Below the pieces are notes generated by a model. It was given only the letters and a program-made list of their open reading frames with translations. It searched no databases and was not told where the DNA came from. This document shows, piece by piece, positions 23,440 to 35,192 of a stretch of DNA of 64,000 bases; position 1 is the stretch's first letter, and each line of letters begins with the position of its first letter. The stretch is from assembly GCF_030272615.1 (NCBI RefSeq), contig NC_081405.1:647900920-647964919 (forward strand), written 5' to 3'. Source of the DNA: Cryptomeria japonica. Lineage: Eukaryota; Streptophyta; Pinopsida; Cupressales; Cupressaceae. Position numbers and translations under genes: made by a program.

Positions 23440-25365
23440 ATGGCTTTGGTTCGTGATTTGTCTGAGGTTGAGCAGGCTCATGTTGATATGTGTGTCTTGA
23501 CTCACCTGATGAGGTTACTTGATATCCGTGTGAACCACAAGATGCTCACAGCATTGGTAGAACAGTTTCATTCAGAGCATAATACCTTTCATTTTCTAGT
23601 TGGGGAGTTGACTATCACTCCCGAGGATGTGTACAGGATCCTTCATATCCCTTTTGCTAGGGATAAGGTGGATTATGATATTGCATTGTTACCTGGACTA
23701 CAAGCTCTTAGGAACGTATTCAGGGATCCCGATATCTTGACTCATTCTATGAGTTGGGATATATTGATGGGCAGGTATAGTGAGGAGTATCCACTGGCAT
23801 GTGTCCTAGCAGGTTTCATTGGTTGCTTCTTGATGCCAGATAGAGGGCAATAGGGTTTTCAAAGTGGATGGGGCCGTATGTTGGAGAGGTTGATAGAGAC
23901 CCCTCAGAGACTTGGCTGGGCCTCTTGTTTGTTGGCCCACATGTATCAGGAGATGCATGAGATTGTCTATAGAGATGGGCGGAGCATGGCTGTAGCGATG
24001 TACATTTTATAGGTGTGGGCTTGGGAGAACCTTCCCATTTGTTGGCCGATAGTTGATGATAGGAGATAACCAGGGTAGTCAATTATTTATAGGTATGCCA
24101 GATATATTATGCAACCCCATCTAGGCAAGATAGACTTTTGGCGACAACAGCTCAATGATTTGATAGCTGCCATATGGAGACCGTACAGGGGGTTGGAGTC
24201 ATGAGATGACTGGTGGGTGGTTCAGAGAGATCTTTTTGTTACACGCCCATTGATTGGGAGGTCATAGACTATTGTGGAGTGATTTGTTGTGTCACAAGTG
24301 ATGAGGCAGTACGATCGACCTCAAGGGATCTCTCAGGAATGTACAACGTATGCTCAATACGCCGATGAGGAGAGACAGGGATGGTCACCTAGGCTATCCT
24401 ATGCTTTAGTGATGTAGGAGCTGACAGGTTTATACTGGTTGAGGTGGGATTACTTGGATGATATAGCAGATGCGGGGGTATTGCCCCAGTACAGGGATTA
24501 CTTTCAGCAACATCCATTCCCTCGGTTTACAGATCTAGGAGAGCATGCTCCTCATATTGAGGATGTGGAGGATGATTCCCCCACACTGGCATAGGGACAG
24601 GCATAGAGACAAGGCCATAGGCAAGGATAGGGCCAGAGACTAGATGCTCCATGACTGACTGGTGGTGATCTTGGTGCTAGTAGTAGTGGAGTGTGAGCTG
24701 ATGCTGGATAGTAGAGGGGTGAGGGTGGATCCCTTGGGAGAGTAGGCATGAGGTTGGGTGGTAGAGAAGAGGAGCGAGCAGCTCTAAGGTAGGTTTGGTA
24801 GTGGTGAGATGAGTAGGGTGGAGCCATAGGTGGAGATGGCATTGGAGATGGTGGCAGAGAGCCTGCGAGAGAGCAAGGGGCTGACATAGAATGGTCGATG
24901 AGAGCACGCCTTGCAAAGCTACAGTCACAGTTGACAGTGGCTCAGACTTAGCTGGCAGAGTGAGACCGATAGCTAGTCGAGGTTAGGGTCAAGAGTGATT
25001 GCCAAATCATAGCATTGAGAACTGAGTCGAGAGCAGAGATAGAGTCTCTTCGAAAAGAGGAGCTTCTCCAGAGTAGTAAGGCTGCATATTATGTGGTGGC
25101 ATATAGTGTCACAGTTCTTGTTGCATAGCAGGTGCAACCTTATTCACATTATATGGCTAGATTGGAGGGAGCACAAGCACCACGCCAGGATCCCGAGCAT
25201 CAAGCTCCTCCTCCTCCACTAGGTGATGAGGGAGAGGGTGCCAACGAGATGATTCTTTTTGTAGTCAATATTTTTTGTAGACACACCCATTTTTTTTGTA
25301 GCCGATACGATTCTTGCTCCAATGGGAGTTTGTACATGTCATTGGACATCATTTTGTACCCTTAG
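23440..25365 (+). pseudogene. Plant mobile domain (PMD/MAIN-like) frame, antisense within element B
   Basis: ATG at 23440 (MALVRDLSE). A single frame of 642 codons can be followed to the stop at 25363 despite many internal stops. The first 138 codons are clean. Family landmarks are FHFLVGELTITPEDVYRIL, GDKV-like ARDKVDYD, LAGFIGCFL, VWAWENLP, PHLGKIDFW and VVSQVMRQYDRPQGI. These match the aminotransferase-like plant mobile domain known from MAIN/MAIL proteins and plant transposons. The C-terminal third is low-complexity with an ESLRKEELL-type helix and a Pro-rich end. Nearly all stops are TAG or TGA where Gln or Trp is expected. It runs opposite to B pol, between integrase and 3' LTR, the position of antisense additional ORFs reported in Tat elements. 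Molecular role unknown; host PMD proteins act in silencing and development. Confidence 0.75.
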
Positions 25366-26917
25366 ACTTGACATTATTTATATAGGAGATCTAATTTGAC
25401 TTCATCGTACTTGTGTTGATCGACTATGAGTTGTTTCTATATGCTTTATTCTATATGTATGCATTTATTTCAGCATGAATGTATGTAATGCAAATGAATA
25501 TGGATGTTTATGTTTTGGTTTCTTTTTTATATGCAAATAAATGAATGAATGAAAATGAGTAATGAGTAATGAGTAATACAATTTTTTTTTGTTTTTCTAT
25601 GCAATAAGATCAATTTAAATGAATAATAAAGAAATGAAATGAATGAATCTAAAATGTTATGTATGTAGCTAAACATCTCAAAACACAAGTACTCAATTGA
25701 AGAAATAATGATAAAAAGATCACTTAGCATAAGAAATGATGATGCTTTCAGTTCTCATTCAAAAGATAAAGAGATTAATACTATACCAAAATCACTCTAG
25801 ATTCACAAAAATGCAGAATGAAATGCAAAATGATATGCGAAATGCAACCTAAACCTAGTCCCTAGATTTAAAATACTTAAGATTCATCACTGAGCATAAT
25901 GAACACAACAGGCACGTTAGAGTTCCTTTCTTTTCCAATGTGCAATATTAATTATCTTGTCCACAATGATCCTTTTTTTCATTCATATCCTTGGACAGAT
26001 TTTGTAGGGACCTGAATTGCATCATAAAAAAATTCCCTCAAAACAAACAAAGAAATGATATGGACCTCCCTATAGCATACAAAATAAGTGGAGTTGAGGT
26101 ATGTGAGGCAATTTCACCTTAATTTGAAGGCTCTTATCACAGACACCCAGGTAATTTATATGTTTCCAGATCATCGAGATCATTCCTACAAGTAGAAAAC
26201 AAAGAAAATATTATGCCTCCAATCCTTGTTTCTCTTAGTCATAATAGACTTCCTTGAGTTACTCAGAGGGACATTAATCTAAAATCAGTATAAAAGACAA
26301 CATACAAAGAAAATTTCATTCATAGCTCAAACTATTTAGTGATTGTTTTCCATTATGTTGTTTTACTTGTGAATTTAGTGATAAAAACTTTGTAGTAGTC
26401 AGGAGATAGGTAACTGACTCGAAGTGGATGACCAGGTTTCACTGACGGAATAACAACTTGGTTGACACTACTTAGGATATGTAATGTGCTTTGTCGAGTA
26501 ACCTAAGACTAGGACGTTGATCAGTTTCAAGTCATGAGGGTTCCAACGAAGCAGGATATCACAAAAGTGACTAAAAATATGTACAAGCAAAAGCAAAAGA
26601 TGCTTGAAAGCGAGAAATGCCAACGTTGCATTGATAGATGGAGCACTTGAGTACAAGAGGTGCCTATTTGCCAGGTTTTCACCTACTTGGCAGAGATTCA
26701 TTTTTTTTTTTACCAAGGTGCCTGTTTACCAGGTTTTCACCAGGGCAATTTTTCTCTTTTTTATTTTTTTCTTTTATTTTTAATTTTTTCTTTTTTTGGG
26801 GATTTCTTCAGGACTTTTTCTGATTTTTAGGATTTTTTTCAAGACTTTTTCTTGATTTTTAGGATTTTTTTTAGGACTTTTTCCAACTGTACAAGTTTGT
26901 TGGAGTAGAGAGTGCTA
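25366..26917. other. Non-coding spacer between PMD frame and B integrase end
   Basis: About 1.5 kb, AT-rich, no convincing gene. At 26658-26752 GGTGCCTATTTGCCAGG and GGTGCCTGTTTACCAGG each lead into TTTTCACC, a 30-bp word present twice. T-rich runs follow to 26880. Confidence 0.5.
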
Positions 26918-28236
26918 AGCAAAGAATTTCTTCAAGTGGATGGTCTTAATCGGTTCACAGAGTTGTTCTCCTTCCAAGTTTGAGAGTTGATAGGCACCAG
27001 AGCTGAATATTGCAGTAACAATGTAGGGACCCAGCTAGTTGGGTTCAAACTTCCCTTTATTGTCTTGAAATTGTTGATTTTTTGGATTTTCTCGTAGAAC
27101 TAGGTCACCAACTTGAAATTCTCTTTGTCAAACTTTCTTGTTATACCCTCTAGACATTCTCTTTTGATACACTTTGAGATGATCAAACGCCACTTACCGA
27201 TGCTCATCCAGCAATTCGAGTTCTTGCAATCTAGATATTCTATGATCTTCATTAGTAACAAGACCTTGCAACGAAACTCTTAGAGATGGTATTTCTACGT
27301 CAATAGGTAATATTGCTTCAGACCCATACACCAAAGAAAAAGGTGTAGCCCCAGTAGGTATTCTGATACTGGTTCTATAAGCACATAGTGCAGGATTGAG
27401 CTGTAGATGCCAATCCTTCCCAAACTTGTTGACTATTCTAGGTTTTTGTTAGACGCCTCAGCTTGTCTATTACCTTGAGGGTAATATACTGATGACCTAT
27501 GTTGCTTTATTTTGAATTTCTCACAAATCTCATCTAGATCTTTATTCTTTAATTGTCCTCCATTATCAGTCACGATGGATGAAGGTATCCCATACCTGCA
27601 AATTATATAGTTTAGGATGAATAAGGCGACTTGTTTACCAGTTGCTTTGGTGAGCGACACTGCCTCTACCCACTTGGTGAAATACTCAGTGGCAGTTATG
27701 ATGAATTTATGTCTATTGGATGGAGCCAGATATATCTGACCAATGAGATCAAAGGCCCATTGCTAAAAAGGCCAGTGTGTTATAAATGGTATGAGGTCCC
27801 TTGCCAGGGCATGTATGAGATTTCCATGAAGCTAACATTTCTCACAAGTCTTAGCAAATTTTATGGCATCTTTTTCCATATCTGGCCAGTAGTAGCTAGC
27901 CTGTAATAGTTTTCAAACTAAAGTAAAACCATTCGAATGAGATCCACAAATACCTTCATGGACTTTCAATAATGCATGTTTAGATTCTTCAGTTTCTAGA
28001 CATCTAATCAAAGTACCGTCCAAACCTCGTCTAAATAAATGGTTAGCTATGATAACATACCATGAAGTGTTTCGAGTTAGGTTTCTTTTCTCGTTATGAG
28101 TAAGGTTTTCAGGGATATTTTGATTGCATAGATAGGAATAGATGTGGTTGTATTGGGATGAGTCATGTCTAATAATAGAACAGACTATTTGGGTCTTAGG
28201 AGAATCATAAGCAAGGTAATATAACTCTTCCACCAA
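26918..28236 (-). pseudogene. Element B integrase
   Basis: On the minus strand the zinc-binding part (28236-27913) ends HEGICGSHSNG and the partner cysteines CEKC lie at 27835-27846. The core gives FDLIGQ with the first Asp, TDNGGQ with the second and QAEASNKN with the Glu, so the DDE triad can be read. The clean core piece is 27433-27660. The C-terminus holds LGPYIVTAIF, GAYQLSNLEG and IHLKKFFA, a GPY-type tail ending near 26918. Several stops, mostly TAG, interrupt it, including one where Trp is expected before LGPY. It is the last sense-strand domain of B. Confidence 0.85.
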
Positions 28237-28326
28237 GAAATCAATGTGAAAATCGAACTACTATAGCTCAGGTATAGATGCCAAGGTAGCCATGGCATCT
28301 GCTGCTCTATTCGTTGATCTAAGAAT

Positions 28327-28660
28327 CTATTGGAATGATACAAAAGTGAAGTACTTCTTGAGATCATCTACCATCCTCTTGTAAGGTATCAATTTCTCAT
28401 CTTGAGTTTGATATGTATCATTGATTTGATTGATGACCAACTGAGAATCTCCATAGATATGTAATTCAGCAACCTTCCATTCAATAGCCAGTTTTATTCC
28501 ATTCACCAAAGCTTCATATTCTACAATGTTGTTTGTGCAAGGGAATATAATCTTATAAGACTTTGGAATTGAATACTTCTCAGGAGTAATGAATAGTATG
28601 CTAGCACCTGAACCATTTTGAGTAAAGGAACCATCAAAGAACATCTTCTAGGGTTGTTGA
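28327..28660 (-). pseudogene. Element B second RNase H (archaeal-like type)
   Basis: Clean frame 28644-28327: FFDGSFTQNGSGAS, PCTNNIVEYEALVNG and YGDSQLVINQ give the Asp-Glu-Asp of an RNase H. The wording is that of the extra RNase H found in plant Tat elements downstream of the ordinary one. The stop just upstream (QQP-TAG-KMFFD) replaces an expected Trp. T2 lies immediately upstream; joining across it, the sequence PDESIMHLT continues directly into this domain. Confidence 0.85.
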
Positions 28661-28665
28661 GTAAG
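28661..28665. repeat. Target-site duplication of T2, left copy
   Basis: GTAAG at 28661-28665 and again at 36855-36859, immediately outside the two LTRs. It proves T2 transposed into B. Confidence 0.9.
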
Positions 28666-29697
28666 TGTAGTGTCCTAAATTGTACGCACTTACTAGGGTG
28701 GTACAATTTCACACCTAGTTTAGCACCCACCTTGGCGCATTTTGTATTTTGAATTGCATTTCCCCTTTAGCACTTAATTAATTAAATTAATTAGGTCTAA
28801 GGTTCTATTTTATCATCTTCCACATCATAAAGTTGGGCCTTTTCATTAAAGTGTGCCCCTTTCATTTTATTCCTCCAATACATCATTTAATCAAAAACCC
28901 TAATTAGGTCCTATTTTGAACTTGGGGGCCTGATTTTGGGGGTCAAAACATCTCGAAATCACTTGTAACTTCAGGATTCTCTCTAAAATCATCATATCTG
29001 ACGGCCCTGAAAAATTGGTGAGAAGTTGTTGGGACCATGGCGCCCAGAGAGGACCATGGGGCCCGAAGTGCACATGGTCCTGGACATTTTTCCCAAAATT
29101 TTAGGAGCGTGATCCAATCATAAAATAAAGCTTAACCCAAAGAAATTGGTAGGAGATTCAATCTCTAGGTCAGCTAAAAGTTGAAATTACGACCTAGGGT
29201 TTTATACATAAGAGCTCTCTTTCTTCATTTGAAAGGATCGGAATTTTGGCTTTCAAGGACCTTCTATGCAGCGAAAGAGCAGATCTTTGAAGACTTCAAC
29301 AACATTCAACATCCATCCATCAAGCATTCATCAATTTCATTCATCCATTTAGGGCTTTGAAGGCATTGAAGAGCAATAAGGGATCACCAATTGAAGATTG
29401 GCTTGTACCCCTCCCTTGGGGTTGGGTATGATTTCATGTTGTTTTCATGTCTTTGCATAAGCCTCATTATATCATTTTTATTCATGCTTTAGATCACTTT
29501 GCATCTTTATTTGGAGCATTTACATTATCATTTACAAGCAATTAGGGTTTACTTTCTAGGTTTCTCTAGTTGGCTTACTTGCATTTTAGGATCTTGCACA
29601 CACACACAAGGTCTGCACACACATTACTTTTACAATACAACTTGGCTATTCATGGAGGTGGAAATCACTGAAGTGGGGGTTTGACTAAGGCAAAACC

Positions 29698-29705
29698 CTA
29701 TATAG
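29698..29705 (+). promoter_or_regulatory. TATA-like box, T2 5' LTR
   Basis: CTATATAG in AACCCTATATAGC, conserved in all four T-family LTRs; equivalent at 36204-36211 in the 3' LTR. Confidence 0.6.
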
Positions 29706-29823
29706 CTTCCCACCATACCTTTTCAGATATAAGTGTAGGTTTCGAGATTCGGACGACGCCGCAAGTTGCAGATCCGACGGAAGCAAACCGAGACAGAACT
29801 TCACACCAAGTTTCAGAGCAAAA

Positions 29824-29920
29824 GACCAGGATAGGGGCATGGGGCACCCTAGTCCTACCAGGACAGGGGTGCTGGGCACCCTAGTCCCTAGGACAGGGGC
29901 ACTGGGCACCCTAGTCCTTC
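29824..29920 (+). repeat. GC-rich minisatellite in T2 5' LTR
   Basis: Three imperfect units of about 30 bp around GGGCACCCTAGTCC and GGACAGGGGC, about 120 bp after the TATA-like box. The counterpart in the 3' LTR is at about 36331-36425, and in T1 at 1474-1565. Confidence 0.7.
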
Positions 29921-30351
29921 TGACAGACAACATTTCCGACAATTTTCCAGAGTGCAAAATAGTAGTTTCAGGAGCAGTTTCCGGCACAGTATCAGGATAG
30001 TGGCACCTGTGCCCCCATCCTGAACATTTTCATTCCGATTTTGACTCTGGGTACGCATATGCATTCTTGTCTTATCCTTGTATTTACAGCTTTCCATTGT
30101 TTAAGTTCAATTCTGCAATCTTGTCATTAGTTCCTACTTGCATTTCGGGGTTAGGAATTGAACTTGCATCATTTCATCTTTCTATTACAACAAAGGAATA
30201 GAAATCCTAATAGGTAGCCCGTGGCTCTCTCTTTCACAAAAAGAAGTAGCCAATTGTGTGATACCTCTAGGCTCTTTCGTATTCCGTAATGTGTGTCAAA
30301 AGGTAGGATTAGGACATGTTAACCTAGTCTCACTTTTTCCCTCACACATTT

Positions 30352-30369
30352 TGGTGAACCCGACGTGAA
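30352..30369 (+). other. Primer binding site, tRNA-Trp type (T2)
   Basis: TGGTGAACCCGACGTGAA, 3 bases after the 5' LTR. As recalled, it complements plant tRNA-Trp over 18 bases. Confidence 0.8.
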
Positions 30370-30667
30370 CTCCAATTCTGATTTATAATTTGATTGTTTT
30401 CAAATTCAAATTTGTATTTACAAGTTTTAATTTCTTGCAAGATTCAAAAATTTAGAGGAAATTTTTGCTAAAAACCTAATTTTTCAATTCAAAGTTGAAC
30501 TTGTGGATAGCTTAATTGGATCAATAATTTCAAATCTGATTTAGGAACTCATTTGAATCATAAATTTTATTTTCTAAATCTACATTCTAAGTGCTTGTAT
30601 TGGTTAAAATTAAACATTTCCTTTTTATTTCGCATGTGTTATCATTTGAAAAAGGAAAATTGTTGTC

Positions 30668-32593
30668 ATGATGCATTCATTTCATAGATGTGATAATGGG
30701 TTAGCTTCCCTTGTTTCAATTTTTCCTTCTTCTAAAGAACCTCCCCCCATCTATAACAACATTTTAGTGCCTAAAAGAGTTTCTACCAATCCCTTTGAGA
30801 CTCTCCCATGTTCTAAGGATGAATACTTTAAGAGTGATCTTGACAATTCTCCTAAAATGTGCCCTTCCTATTTAGCTATCCTAGAGGAAGAGAATGATAT
30901 CATAAACACCTTTCTTAATGTTACTTCACCTTCCCTACATGATCCCTTTCTAAGTGAAAAGGTATTGATGGACATTGAATTATTTTCTCCTAAAGTTGGT
31001 CCTTCCAATGGGGGCATGTTAGTGCAACAAGAGGTTATGAACACTTCTTTCAAAGATCTCCTTCCTAAGCATGAATCTTTGGAGAAGTCTGTTCATGTTC
31101 CTCCTAAAAAACACACCCTTCATGAGGATCCTTTTGTGCAAGAAGATGACATTATCCCTACATTTCCTAGTGATGGCATTTCCTTTTCCAACAAAATTCC
31201 CACTAGAGATGATGAATTAATGATAAATGCTTACCCTACTCCTAAAGTTTGTCTTACCCATAAGCATCCCTTAGAGAAACAAGATGAAATAATAAGCAAT
31301 TTCCTTAATTCTCTCTCCCCTAAAGATCATATTGAACATATTTTGAGGAAAGAGGATGAGTTTAACACATCTATTGATGCTCTCCCTTCTAAGGATGAGG
31401 AATTAATAAACAATGTTATCTCCTCTCCCGAAATTGACAATACTTCAAACATTCCTTTCAACAACTTCACTATTTGGGATGAACCATTAGAAGAAGGTGT
31501 AGATAATTCTCTACCTCGTGAGAGAACCCTAGCCAAAGGGGATGAAATCAAGATTGAAAACTCCCTTGATAGTTTCTCACCTTCCTTGAATATCAATTAT
31601 TCTCCCTCTAAAAATAAAGCATCTCCCTCTCCTCAACTTGGTTCTACTCATAAGGAAACCCTAGTTCAAAGCAAGATGGTTAATAGGTCTTTCAAAGATT
31701 TCCCTCTCAAAAGTGAGACTTTAGAGAGTAATGTTGATCCTTCTCCTAGAGAGTTTATTCCCCATGTAGATCCTTTGATGATAGAGGATGATATGACCTT
31801 TCCTAGTATTACTCTCCCTACTAGAACATCAATGCCTACCCCTTGTCTCTCTCCTAAAATTGATTTAATCTATGATAAGATTTTAGTGCAAGAGAAGACT
31901 ATCAATAATTCTTCCAACACTTTTGTTCATTCCTCTAAACCATCCTCAATCAATTTGATACATGTGAATGAGACATCTAACAAGCCTCTCTTCACTATCC
32001 AAGGTGCTTGTCCTTCTCAAAATTCTCAACCTTTAAATAAGCCTATCTTAGTGGTTCAAGGTGGTTATGCTAATGATTCTTTTTGCACTCCTAAGAAACC
32101 TAGTATTACTGTGCAAGGAGGTTATTCTACTAAGAGCCCTTATGAGTATGCTAAGCAACTGACTAGAGAGAGTTATCATGTGGTTGCCCATACTTATAAC
32201 ACAAGAAACAATAGCAAACCTAATCCTCCTCTAGTTATCCCAACTTCACTTCCTCCTTCCCAACCTATTCTTCCTCAAGCTCCTCGTATTTCACAAATGC
32301 TTAGTAAGGACTATGGTCTTATTGAACAACTTAAAACTACTTCGACAAAGATATCCCTTTGGGATTTGATCCAAACTTCTTCCGCTCATCATGGAATGTT
32401 ACAAGATGCCTTGAAAGATTTGAATGTTCCTCCACCTAATACATCTAGTAATATAGTGTCTTTGGTTAACCCTATGATGAATCCTAAAGCTCAAATTGTG
32501 TTTACTCAAGATGAATTGCCTACTAGTGAAATTCAACATCAATATGATCCCTTGATGATTGTGGTTATCTTAAATGACACTGCTATAAGATGA
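30668..32593 (+). pseudogene. T2 gag-like, repeat-rich protein (N-terminal part of polyprotein)
   Basis: ATG at 30668, about 300 bases after the primer site, with 641 clean codons to a TGA at 32591. In T3 the matching codon is Gln, so here it is probably CGA or CAA changed to TGA. The first about 430 residues are Ser/Pro/Asp/Glu-rich and contain a diverged internal duplication: residues near 115-165 (SFKDLLPKHESLE) resemble residues near 335-385 (SFKDFPLKSETLE). Next are three KPxxxxQGG-type repeats, then YEYAKQLTRESYHVV, and a helical linker, ISLWDLIQTSSAHHGML, homologous to the linker before the B protease. No gag domain or CCHC knuckle is present. T1 and T3 have a much shorter N-terminal region, so T2 is expanded. 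Localisation and partners unknown; inferred to be the particle protein. Confidence 0.75.
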
Positions 32594-32596
32594 ACA

Positions 32597-33865
32597 TTGG
32601 TAGATAATGGCTCTAGCGTTAATGTGTGTAGCATTAATCTATTGCATAAGATGAATGTGGATACATCCCTTATTGAGCCTGACTCTCATCCCATTCGAGG
32701 CTTTGATAATGTTGCTAAGTCTTCATTAGGTATTATCACCTTACCCATCACAGTGGGACCTGTTACTTTGCCTACTCCTATCCATGTTATGTCAAAAAAT
32801 CTAACATACAACTTGTTATTAGGGAGACCTTAGATTCATAGTATGCAAGTTGTCCCCTCTACATTGCATAGACAAGTTAAATTCATTTATAACAATAAGA
32901 CATATACCTTGATAGGTGACACTAATCTCCAAGCTTGTTTGCAAACATCTAAGCCTTCCTCTTCTAGTGATGACTCTTTAAACAAGATACCTATGGATGA
33001 ATCATCACCCTCTGATAATCAAAATTCTTTGGATGAGCCTAAAGCTCCTAAAGAAGATCCTTCTCAACTTGAGTCTACACATGAAAAGGCTTTTGATCCT
33101 GAGAAGGTTCTTGTAGAAGATGATTGGGGATCTCTTGACTTTAATCCCACCTTTGTAGGTGAATATAGGGTTCCTCCTAGAGAGTTTAAAGTTAAAAAGA
33201 AGGAAGAAATTAAGGATCAATCAACCTTGCCTGAACCTATGAGCAACAATTTTGTGGCTGCTTCTCAAGCTACTTCTCCTCACACCACTAATTCTGAAGA
33301 ATTTGATTCTTTGTCTTATGAAAAACCACCTTCTCTTTCTGAAATGGCTAATCGTTATGGTCATGGTTTTCATATTTTGGCTAAGAGTGGCTATAGTGGA
33401 AATGGTTGTGGCACAAATGAACAAGGAATTAAAGTTCCTTTAGAACATAACATGCATGAATATTCATTTGGACTTGGATATAATCTTTCTAAGCCCACCA
33501 AAGCATCTAAAAGACCATCTCTCAATGTGAATGCTATATTTAGTAGTGATGAGGATCTCACTTCAACTAAATCATCTTCTACTTCTATCAATTCTCATTC
33601 CCCTCATAAGGAAATCTTGGCGATGAACAAATCTCTTTATGACTCCCCTCAAATTTCTAATTCCACTTATGAATCTTTATCTCCTATTCATCATAAAGTC
33701 CTTTCCTCCAAGGATAAGGCTCTAATAAATTACACTCATCCCTCTTCTAAGATTTCTTGTGACTTTTCTTCTTCAATTTTATACATGTTTTTTATCTCAC
33801 TTATAGTTGAGCGTTTAGCATGTCATATTCAAATACCCCATTCAGTCTATCATGTCTTTGAATAA
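32597..33865 (+). pseudogene. T2 retropepsin and G-patch (C-terminal part of polyprotein)
   Basis: Same frame as the preceding gag-like part. The retropepsin begins LVDNGSSVNVC and ends YNLLLGRP, followed by a TAG at 32831 where Trp is expected before IHSMQVVPSTLH. The active-site triplet reads DNG rather than DTG/DSG, as in T3. After an acidic linker a G-patch-like segment is seen at 33352-33441: GHGFHILAKSGYSGNGCG followed by QGIKVPL, with the Gly, aromatic and QGI positions of that family. The C-terminal about 150 residues are Ser-rich and end at 33865. G-patches bind nucleic acid; in betaretroviruses one follows the protease. With only two nonsense codons in 1066 this frame is far better kept than B. 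Confidence 0.75.
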
Positions 33866-35192
33866 CATTAATGGCTATTATGTTGCTCATCATTATGTGA
33901 CATTGATAGCTCATTTACTGGGGGTTCATTGTCATTCATGATGGTACAATTTCAAGTGCAATCATATTTTTGAAGCAACATAATAGCCTAATTTTTCTAT
34001 GTTATCTCTTGTTCCTATGGGAACAAGAGTGATTTCATACATCTCTTCTTTTTATGATTAAAATTTCCCTTTGGGGTAATAGTGTGGAAATATTGGTCAT
34101 CTTTTCTTTAGAATCCTCTTTTCCTAGATATGGGAGAAGATGTGTATTCTCTTCTTGTGAGGAGCATTTAACATACACTGATGTCTTGCTTGCATGAACT
34201 CATGTGAGTATGTAGTACATTTTGCTTATGTCTAAATCTCTCCCTAGAAGATTGTGTAAGTCCTTCTCATTGTCCTTATCCTTGGGAGGCCATGAGCTTT
34301 CCTTATTTTTATCTAAGGATCCACTTTTTCCTATTTCGTGGATGGTGTGAACTTTATTACTTGATGTTATTCCTTGTATGCATTTGTTGTTGTTTGTTCA
34401 AGGATTCTCTCTTACAAGAGGTGTAAGTCCTTGACTACAACCTCTTTTGCACTTGGTAAAATACATCCATAATGAATTCACTCTCCCAATTGGGTTAAAA
34501 AGAGCATCATCGTTCATTAAGAATCACTTTCACCTTGCAAAAGAAGGAAGTATTGCATTCTTATTCTCTTCTTTGTCTTATTCTAGAAGATGTTATATTT
34601 GTCTAAGACAATTCCTCTCGGGGATAGGTGTCTTTTGTACAAAGATCTGTTCTCCTCTAAGGATCTCCTTTACACATACTACAAGATATCCCTTTTCAAC
34701 TATCTTATCTTTTCTTCTCGTTGCATTTTGTTTCCATTTACATACTTCATCTTGTGTTAAAGAACTCTCAAATCCTCACACTCTTTGTTGTGTTGGAATG
34801 GAGATTTAGTCCTCTTTCTTAACAAATGATTCTCCATTAGTTTTTGATTTCATATAAAAACTTCTTGTGAGCATTTGTCATCAATATTCTTTAACAATTC
34901 AAAGTGGTAAACATGATACCCGGTTTCAACTCACTAAAATTAGCAAGCCAAAATAGGGGAGGGCATATAGCTACCCTCGAATTTTCATCACCTTCCTTAG
35001 TAAGCATTAGGTGATTTTGTGATCTAACGTGTGTTTTGTAGGGTGCGGTTCCTAACTGTGTACTGCAGATACCGCTGGGGGCTTCGTTCGACAGACTTAT
35101 GGATATATCCTTTTTCCAATAATGTTTACTTTTCTGTACTTTAGCTTGCATATGCACATAGTGTTCATATGACCGCTAAAGTGTGGGCTAAA
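33866..35192 (+). other. Non-coding 3' internal region of T2
   Basis: 1.3 kb where pol would be expected. No RT, RNase H or integrase wording in any frame; small frames such as 34447-34809 look random. A weak polypurine-like AAAGTGTGGGCTAAA (35178-35192) precedes the 3' LTR. Confidence 0.6.

Larger units (their letters stand above)
28666..30348 (+). repeat. T2 5' LTR
   Basis: TGTAGTGTCC...CACACA. It is similar along its length to the 3' LTR. A clear difference is an about 20-bp insertion near 29045-29065, where the ACCATGG/GCCC word is duplicated. Confidence 0.9.

Noticed and set aside
24552-24928. Minus-strand Pro/Ser-rich frames opposite PMD
   Set aside because: Low-complexity shadow of the PMD C-terminal region; no family wording.
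34891-35157. Small frame and possible structured RNA before the T2 3' LTR
   Set aside because: No protein family and no consistent tRNA or stem pattern by eye.
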